A stretch of 64,000 bases of DNA from assembly GCA_036489885.1 (NCBI GenBank), contig DASXEW010000001.1, positions 558,001 through 622,000 of the forward strand. The letters run 5' to 3'. The notes beneath the pieces are model-generated. The model ran no database searches and was not told the origin of the DNA. It worked only from the letters and a program-made list of their open reading frames with translations. The stretch is from Candidatus Baltobacteraceae bacterium. Its GTDB lineage: Bacteria > Vulcanimicrobiota > Vulcanimicrobiia > Vulcanimicrobiales > Vulcanimicrobiaceae. A program made the position numbers and the translations under genes. Shown one piece after another: positions 44,838 to 52,195 of this stretch; position 1 is the stretch's first letter; each line of letters opens with the position of its first letter.

Positions 44838-46061
44838 TTACGCCCTTAGGTCGCGGTCAACCTCGACCAGCGCCGCCGCCAGCGCCTCGACCCCGAGCTC
44901 AAGGTCCGCGTCCGAGGTTTTCTCAATGCCGACATGACTGACGCCACCGATGCTCGGCACGAAGATCATCGCCACAGGCGCAATCGTGGCGATGCACATC
45001 GTATCGTGGCCCGCGCCGCTGGGAACGTCCATGCTGTGCTCGCCGGTCGAGTTTGCCGCGCGCCGGATCGCTTCTCGCATGCGTGGCGTCATCGGGGTCG
45101 CTTTGCGTCCTTCGAGTCCTTCGAGCTCGGCGCGAACCCCACGCGTTGACATGGCTCGCGCGATCGCATCGCGTAACGTTTGTTCGATCGCATCGACGTG
45201 CGCATCGTGCGGAGACCGCATGTCGACGCTAAACGTCACGCGCGCCGGAATCACGTTCGTCGAGCCCGGCTCGACCGTCATCCGGCCAACGGTGACGACG
45301 GCTTCGCCAAGTTCGCGCGCAGTCGACTCGATCGCGAGAATGATTTCGGCAGCGCCGCCGAGTGAATCGGAACGAATCCCCATCGGCACGGTTCCGGCGT
45401 GTCCGCTCTCGCCTTCGAGCGTCACACGAAAACGTCTCTGCGACGCGATCGCCGTCACGATGCCCAGACGCGCGCCCGCGCGTTCGAGGAGCGGCCCCTG
45501 CTCGACGTGCAGCTCGACGTAGCCGGCGACATCATTACTCGCGCGCTGCGGTACGTCGCGCAACAACCCCCCGGCATCCTGCGCAAGCGCAGCACCAAGT
45601 GTGGTTCCGGTTTCATCGGCAAGAGCGAGCGCATCGTTCGCGGATGTCAAGCCCGCGAAGACCGCGCTTCCCAAACATCCGAGCGGAAAGCGGCTTCCCT
45701 CCTCGCCAACCCACGCGGTCGCTTCGAGCGGATGGTCGGTCGTGATATTGCGTGCATCCAGAAGCTCGAGCGCGCACATCGCGCCGACGACACCGTACGC
45801 GCCGTCGTACGCGCCACCCGTCTTCACCGTGTCGAGATGCGAACCGGCCAGAATCGGCGCGGCATCTTTGCGCTGTCCTTCACGGCGTGCAAACAGATTT
45901 CCGACGCGGTCTTGCGACAGCGAGTATTTATTTGCGCGTGCCCAGCTTGCGAAGTGCTCGCGTGCCGCTCGCTCTTGCGGCGTTGCCAAGCCGCGATCGA
46001 TCCCGCCTTCGTAGCGTCCGAGAATGGAAAGCTGCGCGAGACGTTCGACAACCTTACTGAT
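44838..46061 (-). CDS. allC: Allantoate amidohydrolase (M20 family), ATC start proposed
   Basis: A metal-dependent hydrolase releasing ammonia and CO2 from allantoate. Metal motifs: LAGSHLDTVKTGGAYDGAYG, VGEEGSRFPLGCLGS, VELHVEQGPLLE, and C-terminal SGAGHDTMCIATIAPVAM with GGVSHVG. The first canonical start (TTG 45989) would drop conserved N-terminal sequence reading VVERLAQLSILGRYEGGIDR. That stretch is open back to ATC 46061, which has GGAGGAG six bases upstream and gives 407 residues, the usual length. Hydantoinase/carbamoylase activity on N-carbamoyl amino acids is the alternative function. Confidence 0.87.
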   Translation of the reverse strand: MSKVVERLAQLSILGRYEGGIDRGLATPQERAAREHFASWARANKYSLSQDRVGNLFARREGQRKDAAPILAGSHLDTVKTGGAYDGAYGVVGAMCALELLDARNITTDHPLEATAWVGEEGSRFPLGCLGSAVFAGLTSANDALALADETGTTLGAALAQDAGGLLRDVPQRASNDVAGYVELHVEQGPLLERAGARLGIVTAIASQRRFRVTLEGESGHAGTVPMGIRSDSLGGAAEIILAIESTARELGEAVVTVGRMTVEPGSTNVIPARVTFSVDMRSPHDAHVDAIEQTLRDAIARAMSTRGVRAELEGLEGRKATPMTPRMREAIRRAANSTGEHSMDVPSGAGHDTMCIATIAPVAMIFVPSIGGVSHVGIEKTSDADLELGVEALAAALVEVDRDLRA

Positions 46062-46962
46062 GGCGCTCCTCCGGCGGATGGTTTGCGATCCAATGGCGCG
46101 CGATGTCGACGCGCTTGCACACCCACACGTCTTCGTGTTTTGCGACGTGATCGAGGAACCGTTCGAGCGCGGCCGTGCGCCCCGGCCTTCCGGCCAAGCG
46201 ACAGTGCAATCCGATCGACATCATCTTGGGCGAGGTCCTACCCTCGCGATACAGCACGTCGAAAGCGTCGCGCATGTACTCGAAATAGCCGCTCGGCGAC
46301 GAGAATCCGGGCGCCACGGAAAACTTCATATCGTTGACGTCAAGCGTATACGGAATAACGAGATGATCTTTTCCCGAGACCTTCACCCAGTATGGCAGAT
46401 CGTCGTTGTAGGCGTCCGAATCATAGAGAAAGCCGCCTTCTTCGACGACGAGGCGCCGCGTGTTCAAGCTCGGTGCGTAGCGACAATACCATCCGTAGGG
46501 TCGCTCGCCGATCAGTTTCTCGATCGACGCGACGGCGCGGCGCATCTGGTCGCGTTCTTCGGACTCGCTCATGTCCGTAAAGCCGATCCAGCGCCAACCA
46601 TGCGAGCAGACTTCGTGTCCTGCGGTTCGGATCGCGGCCGCCGCTTGCGGATTGCGTTCGAGCGCCAGCGCGGCTCCGAACACGGTGACGTTGAGCTTGC
46701 GCTCCTCGAAGATGCGCATCAAGCGCCAGAAGCCGGCACGGCTTCCGTATTCGTAGACGGACTCGACGATCAAATCGCGTTTTCCCGGGCCGAGCGTCGC
46801 GCCCGGCACTTCCGAGAGATAGGTTTCGGAAGCGGCGTCACCGTCACCGATTGCGTATTCCGAGCCTTCCTCGTAGTTCATCACGATCTGTACCGCGAGC
46901 CGTGCACCGTTCGGCCAACGCGGATCGGGCGGCTGCGCGCCATATCCGAAGAAATCCCGCAT
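46054..46962 (-). CDS. puuE: Allantoinase PuuE (polysaccharide-deacetylase fold)
   Basis: A 302-residue protein of the NodB-fold allantoinase group. RDFFGYGAQPPDPRWPNGAR and VMNYEEGSEYAI are PuuE hallmarks, with EVCSHGWRWIGF and YCRYAPSLNTRRLVVEEGGF in the barrel. It hydrolyses allantoin to allantoate without the classical AllB fold. Its 3' end carries the ribosome-binding site of allC and overlaps it. It is divergent from the VOC gene at 47001 with 38 bases between them. Confidence 0.93.
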   Translation of the reverse strand: MRDFFGYGAQPPDPRWPNGARLAVQIVMNYEEGSEYAIGDGDAASETYLSEVPGATLGPGKRDLIVESVYEYGSRAGFWRLMRIFEERKLNVTVFGAALALERNPQAAAAIRTAGHEVCSHGWRWIGFTDMSESEERDQMRRAVASIEKLIGERPYGWYCRYAPSLNTRRLVVEEGGFLYDSDAYNDDLPYWVKVSGKDHLVIPYTLDVNDMKFSVAPGFSSPSGYFEYMRDAFDVLYREGRTSPKMMSIGLHCRLAGRPGRTAALERFLDHVAKHEDVWVCKRVDIARHWIANHPPEERHQ

Positions 46963-47000
46963 CGACGGGGTCGTTTCGGCGCCGCGCCGTAGTGTCCGCC

Positions 47001-47393
47001 ATGGCTTGGAAACTCGGCGAAGTCGGTCATTTCGGGATACGCGTTCGCGATCCGAAGAAAAGCGCGCATTGGTGGGTGCAGAACGTTGGGATGCGCGTAG
47101 CGTTTGAGTTCGATGACGGCGTAGCCATCCAGAGCGATGCGGTCACGATCGTGTTGCACGAAGGCGTTCCGCATCCGGGAACCCTCGGTCACATGTCGTT
47201 CCACCTCAACTCGATGGACGAGCTGCGGGAAGCGCTCGAAGACCTGCGCGGAAAAGGCGTGAAGCTCGAGGATCCGGGTGACGAGATCGGCCCCGAAGCT
47301 CCGGGCTCGCCGCATATGGGTTTGTGGTTCCACGACCCTGACGGTTACCGGTGGGAACTGTCCGTGCAAAACGGCGCGAAGGAAAGACGCTGA
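47001..47393 (+). CDS. VOC-family dioxygenase/glyoxalase-like protein
   Basis: A 130-residue VOC protein: VGHFGIRVRDPKKSAHWWVQNVGM, LGHMSFHLNSMDELREAL and GLWFHDPDGYRWELSV supply two His and one Glu for a metal. Fused ring-cleavage dioxygenases and glyoxalases share this form. ATG 47001 is preferred over GTG 46992. Its stop overlaps the proposed CTG start of ppx. Confidence 0.85.
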   Translation: MAWKLGEVGHFGIRVRDPKKSAHWWVQNVGMRVAFEFDDGVAIQSDAVTIVLHEGVPHPGTLGHMSFHLNSMDELREALEDLRGKGVKLEDPGDEIGPEAPGSPHMGLWFHDPDGYRWELSVQNGAKERR

Positions 47394-48298
47394 GCCTTCA
47401 CGCGATTGTTTCAATCGGAACGAACTCGACGCGTCTTTTGATCGTCCGAGAAAGTGTCGATGGAAGACTCGAACCGATCGTTCATCGTTCGATTGGTACG
47501 CGACTGGGCGCAAACCTCAAGGAGGCCGGACCACTCGATCCCGAGGCGAGGGAGCGGACGCTCAGCGTGATCAACGATTATGCACGCGAGATGCAGAGCT
47601 ACGGCGCGGACGCGAGCGCTATCGCGACGAGTGCGATGCGCCGCGCCTCGGACGGGGAGGGGTTTGCGCGTGAAGTCGAGCGTCGTGTCGGGGCGCGGCT
47701 CGAAATTCTTTCAGGTCCGCGCGAAGCAGAGCTGTCGTTCGTCGGTGCAACGGCGAGTCGAACGCATCACGATCTTGTCGGAGTAATCGACATCGGCGGC
47801 GGAAGCACCGAGTATGCGTCGGGCAAAGCACAGGTCGAAGCGCGCGTGTCGTGCGAGATCGGCGCGGTGCGCCTATCCGAAGCGATTCCTGCGTTGCTCG
47901 GCGCGCAAGTGCCGGGTGACATTCCGGCGCTGGAAGAAGAAGCGCGCAGTTTCGCGCGCGCGCGCCTTGCGCCGCTGACCGACTTCTTGCGCCCGAGCAG
48001 GGTCTTCGCCGTCGGCGGAACGATGTTCAACGCTGCGGCGATCGTGACTGACCGAGATCGCGAGGACATCGACGGCATGGTCCTCACGCGCACAGCGCTA
48101 ACCGAGCTCGCGCACAAGTTTCTTGCCATGGACGCTCCGGTGCGCCGCGTGCAGGCGCGGATCAGTCCGCAGCGCGCCGATATCTTTCCAGCGGGACTCC
48201 TGATCGCCGATGAAGCGCTCGGCATCCTCAGCCTCGCCGAATGCACCGTCTCGCAACGCGATCTTTTGTATGGCTATCTGATCGTGAAGTTTGGCTGA
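47390..48298 (+). CDS. ppx: Ppx/GppA phosphatase family protein, CTG start proposed
   Basis: A 302-residue exopolyphosphatase/guanosine pentaphosphatase of the ASKHA fold. It has SIGTNSTRLLIV (first phosphate loop; Asp replaced by Ser-Ile-Gly-Thr), VIDIGGGSTEY (second loop) and VFAVGGTMFNAAAI. The only canonical start, GTG 47351, lies inside the VOC gene without a ribosome-binding site. CTG 47390 overlaps the previous stop as CTGA, has AAGGA six bases upstream, and puts SLHAIVSIGTNS directly at the N-terminus, as in homologues. It lacks the C-terminal HD domain of long Ppx. Confidence 0.9.
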   Translation: MSLHAIVSIGTNSTRLLIVRESVDGRLEPIVHRSIGTRLGANLKEAGPLDPEARERTLSVINDYAREMQSYGADASAIATSAMRRASDGEGFAREVERRVGARLEILSGPREAELSFVGATASRTHHDLVGVIDIGGGSTEYASGKAQVEARVSCEIGAVRLSEAIPALLGAQVPGDIPALEEEARSFARARLAPLTDFLRPSRVFAVGGTMFNAAAIVTDRDREDIDGMVLTRTALTELAHKFLAMDAPVRRVQARISPQRADIFPAGLLIADEALGILSLAECTVSQRDLLYGYLIVKFG

Positions 48299-48300
48299 TC

Positions 48301-48349
48301 TGTCATCCTGAGCGTAGCGCCCGAAGGGCGCGAAGTCGAAGGACAGCGA
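48301..48349 (+). repeat. Dispersed intergenic repeat, full copy
   Basis: Head TGTCATCCTGAGCGTAGC, a perfect internal hairpin GCGCCC-GAA-GGGCGC, and tail GAAGTCGAAGGACAGCG. Related copies are at 14-34, 436-482 and, as a reduced palindrome, 24270-24303. It starts three bases after the ppx stop and could act as its terminator. Similar sequences are common between genes in many metagenome-derived bacteria; this is recollection, not a search. Confidence 0.65.
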
Positions 48350-48367
48350 AAGGGTCGCACGTCACCA

Positions 48368-48660
48368 GGGGTGGTGGCGGAATCGGTAGACGCAGCAGAC
48401 TTTTATGGAGCCAATCGTTCGGAAACGGCGATTGGGATGCGCTCAAATTCGGTGAACTCTTCCGTCGTGCAGACGATGACAACGCCGAGCCAAGCCGTTT
48501 AGACGGAAGGTGTAGAGACTGGACGGGCGCGGCCTACGTGAGAACCTCATATGGTCAAGGCACAGTCCGGACCACAAAACGTGAAGCGGTGGCGAAAGCC
48601 ATAGTGGTAAGAAAATCTGCAGCCCGAAAGGGCGTCCGAGTTCAAGTCTCGGCCACCCCA
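48368..48660 (+). tRNA. tRNA-Leu(UAA) interrupted by a group I intron
   Basis: Exon 1 is 48368-48402 and exon 2 48612-48660. The spliced 84-nt tRNA has acceptor GGGGTGG/CCACCCC, D-arm GCGGAATCGGTAGACGC, anticodon stem GCAGA/TCTGC with loop CTTAAAA (anticodon TAA), a long class II variable arm GCCCGAAAGGGC, and T-arm CCGAG-TTCAAGT-CTCGG. The discriminator base is A; CCA is not encoded. The intron sits between the first and second anticodon bases, the same site as in cyanobacterial and plastid tRNA-Leu(UAA). Confidence 0.95.
48403..48611 (+). ncRNA. Group I self-splicing intron, 209 nt
   Basis: The 5' exon ends in CTT, paired with the intron guide GAG (48408-48410) to give the U·G splice-site pair. 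P2 is 48411-48417 with 48429-48435. The core contains GCCGAGCCAAGCCG (48484-48497) and GGAAGGTGTAGAGACT (48505-48520). P7 can pair GACT (48517-48520) with AGTC (48564-48567). A GAAA-capped TGGC/GCCA hairpin lies near the end, and the intron ends in G (48611). These are IC3-type features known from cyanobacterial tRNA-Leu introns. It is too short to encode a homing endonuclease. Confidence 0.92.
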
Positions 48661-48703
48661 TTTATAGCCGAAACAAATAGCGCGCACTGCCTGTAGGCCG
48701 AGG

Positions 48704-49504
48704 ATGACGACTGTGCTTCGTGTCCTTAAACGACTTGGCCTTATGATGCTCGGGATCGTCGTGTTTACGGCAGTCCTTGTCGGCTTGCAATGGCTGCTCC
48801 AGAAGTTCCACACGCCGGCCGTTATCGTCGCGATCATCACCTTGGTGTTGGCGCTCGTCGTGTATTGGGGCTACGAGCGCTACACCGAGCGCCGCATCCC
48901 GGCGGAGGTTGCGCCGAAGCGCATGCTGCGGTTGACGATCCTCGGCTTGTTGTTCGGACTCGTCATCTTTTCGATAACGATCGGAGTCATCGCGCTTGCC
49001 GGCGACTATCGCATCATCGGCTCAGCGTGGAGTACGGCGCTCCTCGTCGCCTTCGTCGCGCTTCTTGCGGACGCCGCGGCTGAAGAGATCATCTTTCGCG
49101 GATTCATCTTCCGGACGTGCCGAGATCTGTGGGGACCGTGGATTGCGCTCGCGATATCCGCGGTGCTTTTCGGCGCAATCCATGCGTTCAATCCGCACGC
49201 GACGGTCGTCAGCAGTGTTGCAATCGCGATCGAGGCCGGCGTGTTGCTCGCGGTCGCGTACGCCGTAACCGAAAGTTTGTGGTTCCCGATCGGAATTCAT
49301 GCGGGCTGGAATTTCTCGGAAAGCATGATCTACGGTACGAATGTCTCGGGCATCGTCGTGCACGACACGCTTTTTAGCTCGAGGCTCGCCGGACCCGATG
49401 TCCTCACCGGGGGCTCGTTCGGCCCCGAAGCTTCAATCGTCGCCGTCGCGGTCTGTTTGGTCGCGAGTCTCGCGTTAGGATGGTCACGCCGCCGAATCGC
49501 GTAA
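48704..49504 (+). CDS. CPBP-family intramembrane metalloprotease
   Basis: A 266-residue membrane protein with the family motifs EEIIFRGFIFRT (about 126-137), FGAIHAFNP (about 156) and HAGWNFSES (about 200). About eight helices. The second CPBP protease of this window, but not close in sequence to the one at 2595. The substrate is unknown. A monocistronic gene directly downstream of the tRNA. Confidence 0.88.
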   Translation: MTTVLRVLKRLGLMMLGIVVFTAVLVGLQWLLQKFHTPAVIVAIITLVLALVVYWGYERYTERRIPAEVAPKRMLRLTILGLLFGLVIFSITIGVIALAGDYRIIGSAWSTALLVAFVALLADAAAEEIIFRGFIFRTCRDLWGPWIALAISAVLFGAIHAFNPHATVVSSVAIAIEAGVLLAVAYAVTESLWFPIGIHAGWNFSESMIYGTNVSGIVVHDTLFSSRLAGPDVLTGGSFGPEASIVAVAVCLVASLALGWSRRRIA

Positions 49505-49545
49505 CGTAACAACATTCACGGACGTTGATGGACGGGAGGGGACCT

Positions 49546-50532
49546 ATGCACGACACGTTTACACGGCGCGCGATTCTTGCCGGGGGTGCCGCGGCGTTTT
49601 CGGCCGCCGCACTGCCGAAACCGGCACTTGCCGCGGACCCGCCGCTGCCCTCGACAATGACGATCGCAATTCAGCCCGGAATCGGCTACGGCAACCTGTT
49701 GGTGATGAAATACCAGAAGGTTCTCGAGAAAAAATATCCCGGCACGACGTTCGACTGGCCGGTTCTCACCAACGGCGATGCGATTCGCGACGGAATTATC
49801 TCCGGCAACATCGCGATCGGCTCCGGCGGATCTGGACCATTTCTTATCGGTTGGGATCGCGGGGTCGGTTATAAGTTGATCGGCGGCCTCGACTTGATGG
49901 ATCTCTGGATGGTTTCAAAAAATCCGGCGATCAAGACTCTGCGGGACATCAAGCCGGGGATGAAGATCGGGATGCCGTCGCCCGACGCGATTCAAGCCAT
50001 CGCGCTACGTATGGGCGCTCAGCAGCAACTTGGCAACGCCAAAGCGCTCGACACGAACATCATTGCGATACAACACCCACTGGGTCTCGTCGCGCTCAAG
50101 AACGGACAGCTCGACGCACACATGAGCTCGCCGCCGTTCCAATTCGAAGAAGTTGCCGATGGCGGCCACGTTGTGTTTCGCAGCTGGCAAGCGACGGGGC
50201 GAATGACTTTCAACTGCGTCTATACGACGGACGCGTTCAACAACAAATATCCGGAATTCGTGCGCTATTTTGCCGAGCAGCTCGGACGCGCGACCGACTA
50301 CATTCACAAGAGTCCCGGCGGTTTCGCCGACATCTTGATGCAAGATTCGGGCGGCAAGGTTCCCGCCGGTCAGTACCTGGGCTGGCTGCGCGAGCCCGGG
50401 CTCGAGTACTCGACGGTTCCACGCGGTTTCGTCAAAGTAGCGACGTTCATGAAAGATATCGGAATGCTAAACAAAGCGCCGGGTTCGATTCGCGATCTGG
50501 AGCTGCCGCTGATGAATGGGGCCGGCGACTGA
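49546..50532 (+). CDS. ABC importer substrate-binding protein, TauA/SsuA-like
   Basis: A 328-residue periplasmic protein. ATG 49546 has GGGAGGGG upstream. A Tat-like signal (TRRAILAGGAAAFSAAALP) ends near ALA. The NMT1/THI5-like fold shows GIGYGNLLVMKYQKVLEKKYP, SGNIAIGSGGSGPFLIGWDRG and GMKIGMPSPDAIQAIALRMG. This group binds sulfonates, nitrate, pyrimidine precursors or aromatic acids; the ligand is not evident. First gene of a three-gene importer operon. Confidence 0.88.
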   Translation: MHDTFTRRAILAGGAAAFSAAALPKPALAADPPLPSTMTIAIQPGIGYGNLLVMKYQKVLEKKYPGTTFDWPVLTNGDAIRDGIISGNIAIGSGGSGPFLIGWDRGVGYKLIGGLDLMDLWMVSKNPAIKTLRDIKPGMKIGMPSPDAIQAIALRMGAQQQLGNAKALDTNIIAIQHPLGLVALKNGQLDAHMSSPPFQFEEVADGGHVVFRSWQATGRMTFNCVYTTDAFNNKYPEFVRYFAEQLGRATDYIHKSPGGFADILMQDSGGKVPAGQYLGWLREPGLEYSTVPRGFVKVATFMKDIGMLNKAPGSIRDLELPLMNGAGD

Positions 50533-51281
50533 ACGGCAACTCCGCCGTCGTCGTCGCGCGCGACTTGACGATGACGTACCGCGAACGCACCGGAAAGCGC
50601 GTCGTCGCAGTCGACGGCATTTCGTTTGAGGTGGGTCGCGGCGAGAAGTTCGTCGTCATCGGTCCCTCCGGCTGCGGAAAGACGACGTTGCTCAAAGCAA
50701 TCGGCGGGTTTATGCGGCCGAGCGCGGGGCGTCTGACAATCGAAGGGCGGCCGATTGCATCGGCCGGTCCCGATCGCATGGTCGTCTTCCAGGATTTCGA
50801 CCAGCTCTTTCCGTGGCATACGATTCGCGGTAACGTCGCGTACGCGCTGCGCGTCACGAAAAGCGGAGTCTCAAAAGAAGAGGCGCTCAAGCGGGCTGAT
50901 TCCGTTCTCGATCTCGTCGGCATCGGTCATGCCGGCGATCGTTATCCACACCAGCTCTCCGGTGGAATGAAGCAGCGCGCTGCGATCGCGCGCGCCATCG
51001 CGCTCGAGCCGACGTTGCTGCTGCTCGACGAACCGTTTGGCGCACTCGATGCGATCACGCGCACGAAGATGCAGCGCGAGCTGCTTGCGATCCACGAGCG
51101 TCTCGGACTTTCGATCGTATTGATCACCCACTCGATCGAAGAAGCCGCAGCGGTCGGCGATCGGGTTCTCGTTCTCACGCGCGGTCCCGGACGCGTGCGT
51201 GAGATCGTCGACGTCAAAGCAACCGGTTCGAACGCCGTGGCGTACTTGCATCAACTACTGGACGAAGGCGCGGCGGCATGA
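50529..51281 (+). CDS. ABC importer ATPase, TauB/SsuB-like, CTG start proposed
   Basis: A 250-residue nucleotide-binding subunit. Walker A GPSGCGKTTLL, Q-loop VVFQDFDQLFPW, signature LSGGMKQRAAIARAIAL, Walker B LLLLDEPFGALD, switch THSIEEA. The first canonical start, TTG 50565, would cut the beta-strand VVVARDLTMTY in its middle. The frame is open to CTG 50529, which overlaps the previous stop as CTGA and gives a normal N-terminus. Confidence 0.92.
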   Translation: MNGNSAVVVARDLTMTYRERTGKRVVAVDGISFEVGRGEKFVVIGPSGCGKTTLLKAIGGFMRPSAGRLTIEGRPIASAGPDRMVVFQDFDQLFPWHTIRGNVAYALRVTKSGVSKEEALKRADSVLDLVGIGHAGDRYPHQLSGGMKQRAAIARAIALEPTLLLLDEPFGALDAITRTKMQRELLAIHERLGLSIVLITHSIEEAAAVGDRVLVLTRGPGRVREIVDVKATGSNAVAYLHQLLDEGAAA

Positions 51282-52132
51282 CGCCTCGCTGGACGAATCT
51301 TCCGCCATTCGCCCGGCGCGTGATTCTCGTCGTTGGGATCGTCGTCGTCTGGCAAATCTGGGTGATGGCGTTCCACATTCCGCAACTACTCTTTGCCGCG
51401 CCCTCGGATGTCGCGCAAACGTTTGTTGTCGACATCGCCAACGGGTCGCTGGTCAGCGCGACGGTCCATACGCTCGAGATTCTTATCATCGGGATGGCAA
51501 TCGGGGCCGCGTGCGGCATCTTGCTCGCTGCCTTCGGCGTTCTCTCGAGCGTCGGCCATGATTTGCTGCGTGTCTTGACGTCGGCGTTCAACCCGCTTCC
51601 CGCAGTCGCGGTCCTTCCGCTTGCGATGTTATGGTTCGGACTGACGCCGCGCTCGATTATCTTCGTCGTCGCGCTCGCCGCGGTTTGGCCGATCGCGCTC
51701 AACACCGAGAGTGGTTTCCGTACGATTTCGTCGACGTTGCGGATGGTCGCACAGAATCTTGGCTTGCGCGGGCCGCGCTTGGTTTTCGACGTGTTGCTTC
51801 CGGGTGCGCTTCCGCAGATCATCACGGGCGCAAAAACGTCGTGGGCGTTCGGCTGGCGCACCGTCGTCGCAGCCGAGCTCGTTTTCGGTGTTGCCGGCGC
51901 AGCGGGTGGGCTGGGTTGGTACATCAGCAACGCACGCTATTACTTGCAAACGCCTGCGATGTTTGCGGGTCTCGTGACGATCTCAGCGCTAGGTCTCTTG
52001 GTTGAAGCGTTGTTCAACGCGGTTGAAGCGCGAACGGTCGTACGCTGGGGAATGTCGCTGGCCGCCGAGACACGCGAAGAACCGACGGAAGTGGCCGAGG
52101 AAGAAACCGCCGCAATTCTCGTCGCGCACTAA
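51278..52132 (+). CDS. ABC importer permease, TauC/SsuC-like
   Basis: A 284-residue permease with six helices. The coupling-helix signature of this family is seen in EALFN-terminated C-term and the EAA-like loop (TLRMVAQNLGLRGPRLVFDVLLPGALPQIITGAKTSWAFGWRTVVAAEL). ATGA overlap with the ATPase gene. The acidic C-terminal tail (REEPTEVAEEET) is longer than usual. Confidence 0.91.
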   Translation: MTPRWTNLPPFARRVILVVGIVVVWQIWVMAFHIPQLLFAAPSDVAQTFVVDIANGSLVSATVHTLEILIIGMAIGAACGILLAAFGVLSSVGHDLLRVLTSAFNPLPAVAVLPLAMLWFGLTPRSIIFVVALAAVWPIALNTESGFRTISSTLRMVAQNLGLRGPRLVFDVLLPGALPQIITGAKTSWAFGWRTVVAAELVFGVAGAAGGLGWYISNARYYLQTPAMFAGLVTISALGLLVEALFNAVEARTVVRWGMSLAAETREEPTEVAEEETAAILVAH

Positions 52133-52195
52133 GGGTAGGAGTCACCCTTTCCCGGCCCGAATCGGCCCCGGTTTGGCAATGCTGGCGATAATAAA

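Noticed and set aside
45399-46337. 312-codon plus-strand frame
   Set aside because: Antisense to allC and puuE, both strongly supported.
46024-46992. 322-codon plus-strand frame
   Set aside because: Antisense to puuE; Arg/His-rich and without domain motifs.
48403-48611. Homing endonuclease gene inside the intron
   Set aside because: The intron is 209 nt with no open frame of useful length.
48241-48696. Open frame of 151 codons over the ppx end and the tRNA
   Set aside because: It runs through the dispersed repeat, the tRNA exons and the group I intron; the composition is unlike protein and no start context exists.
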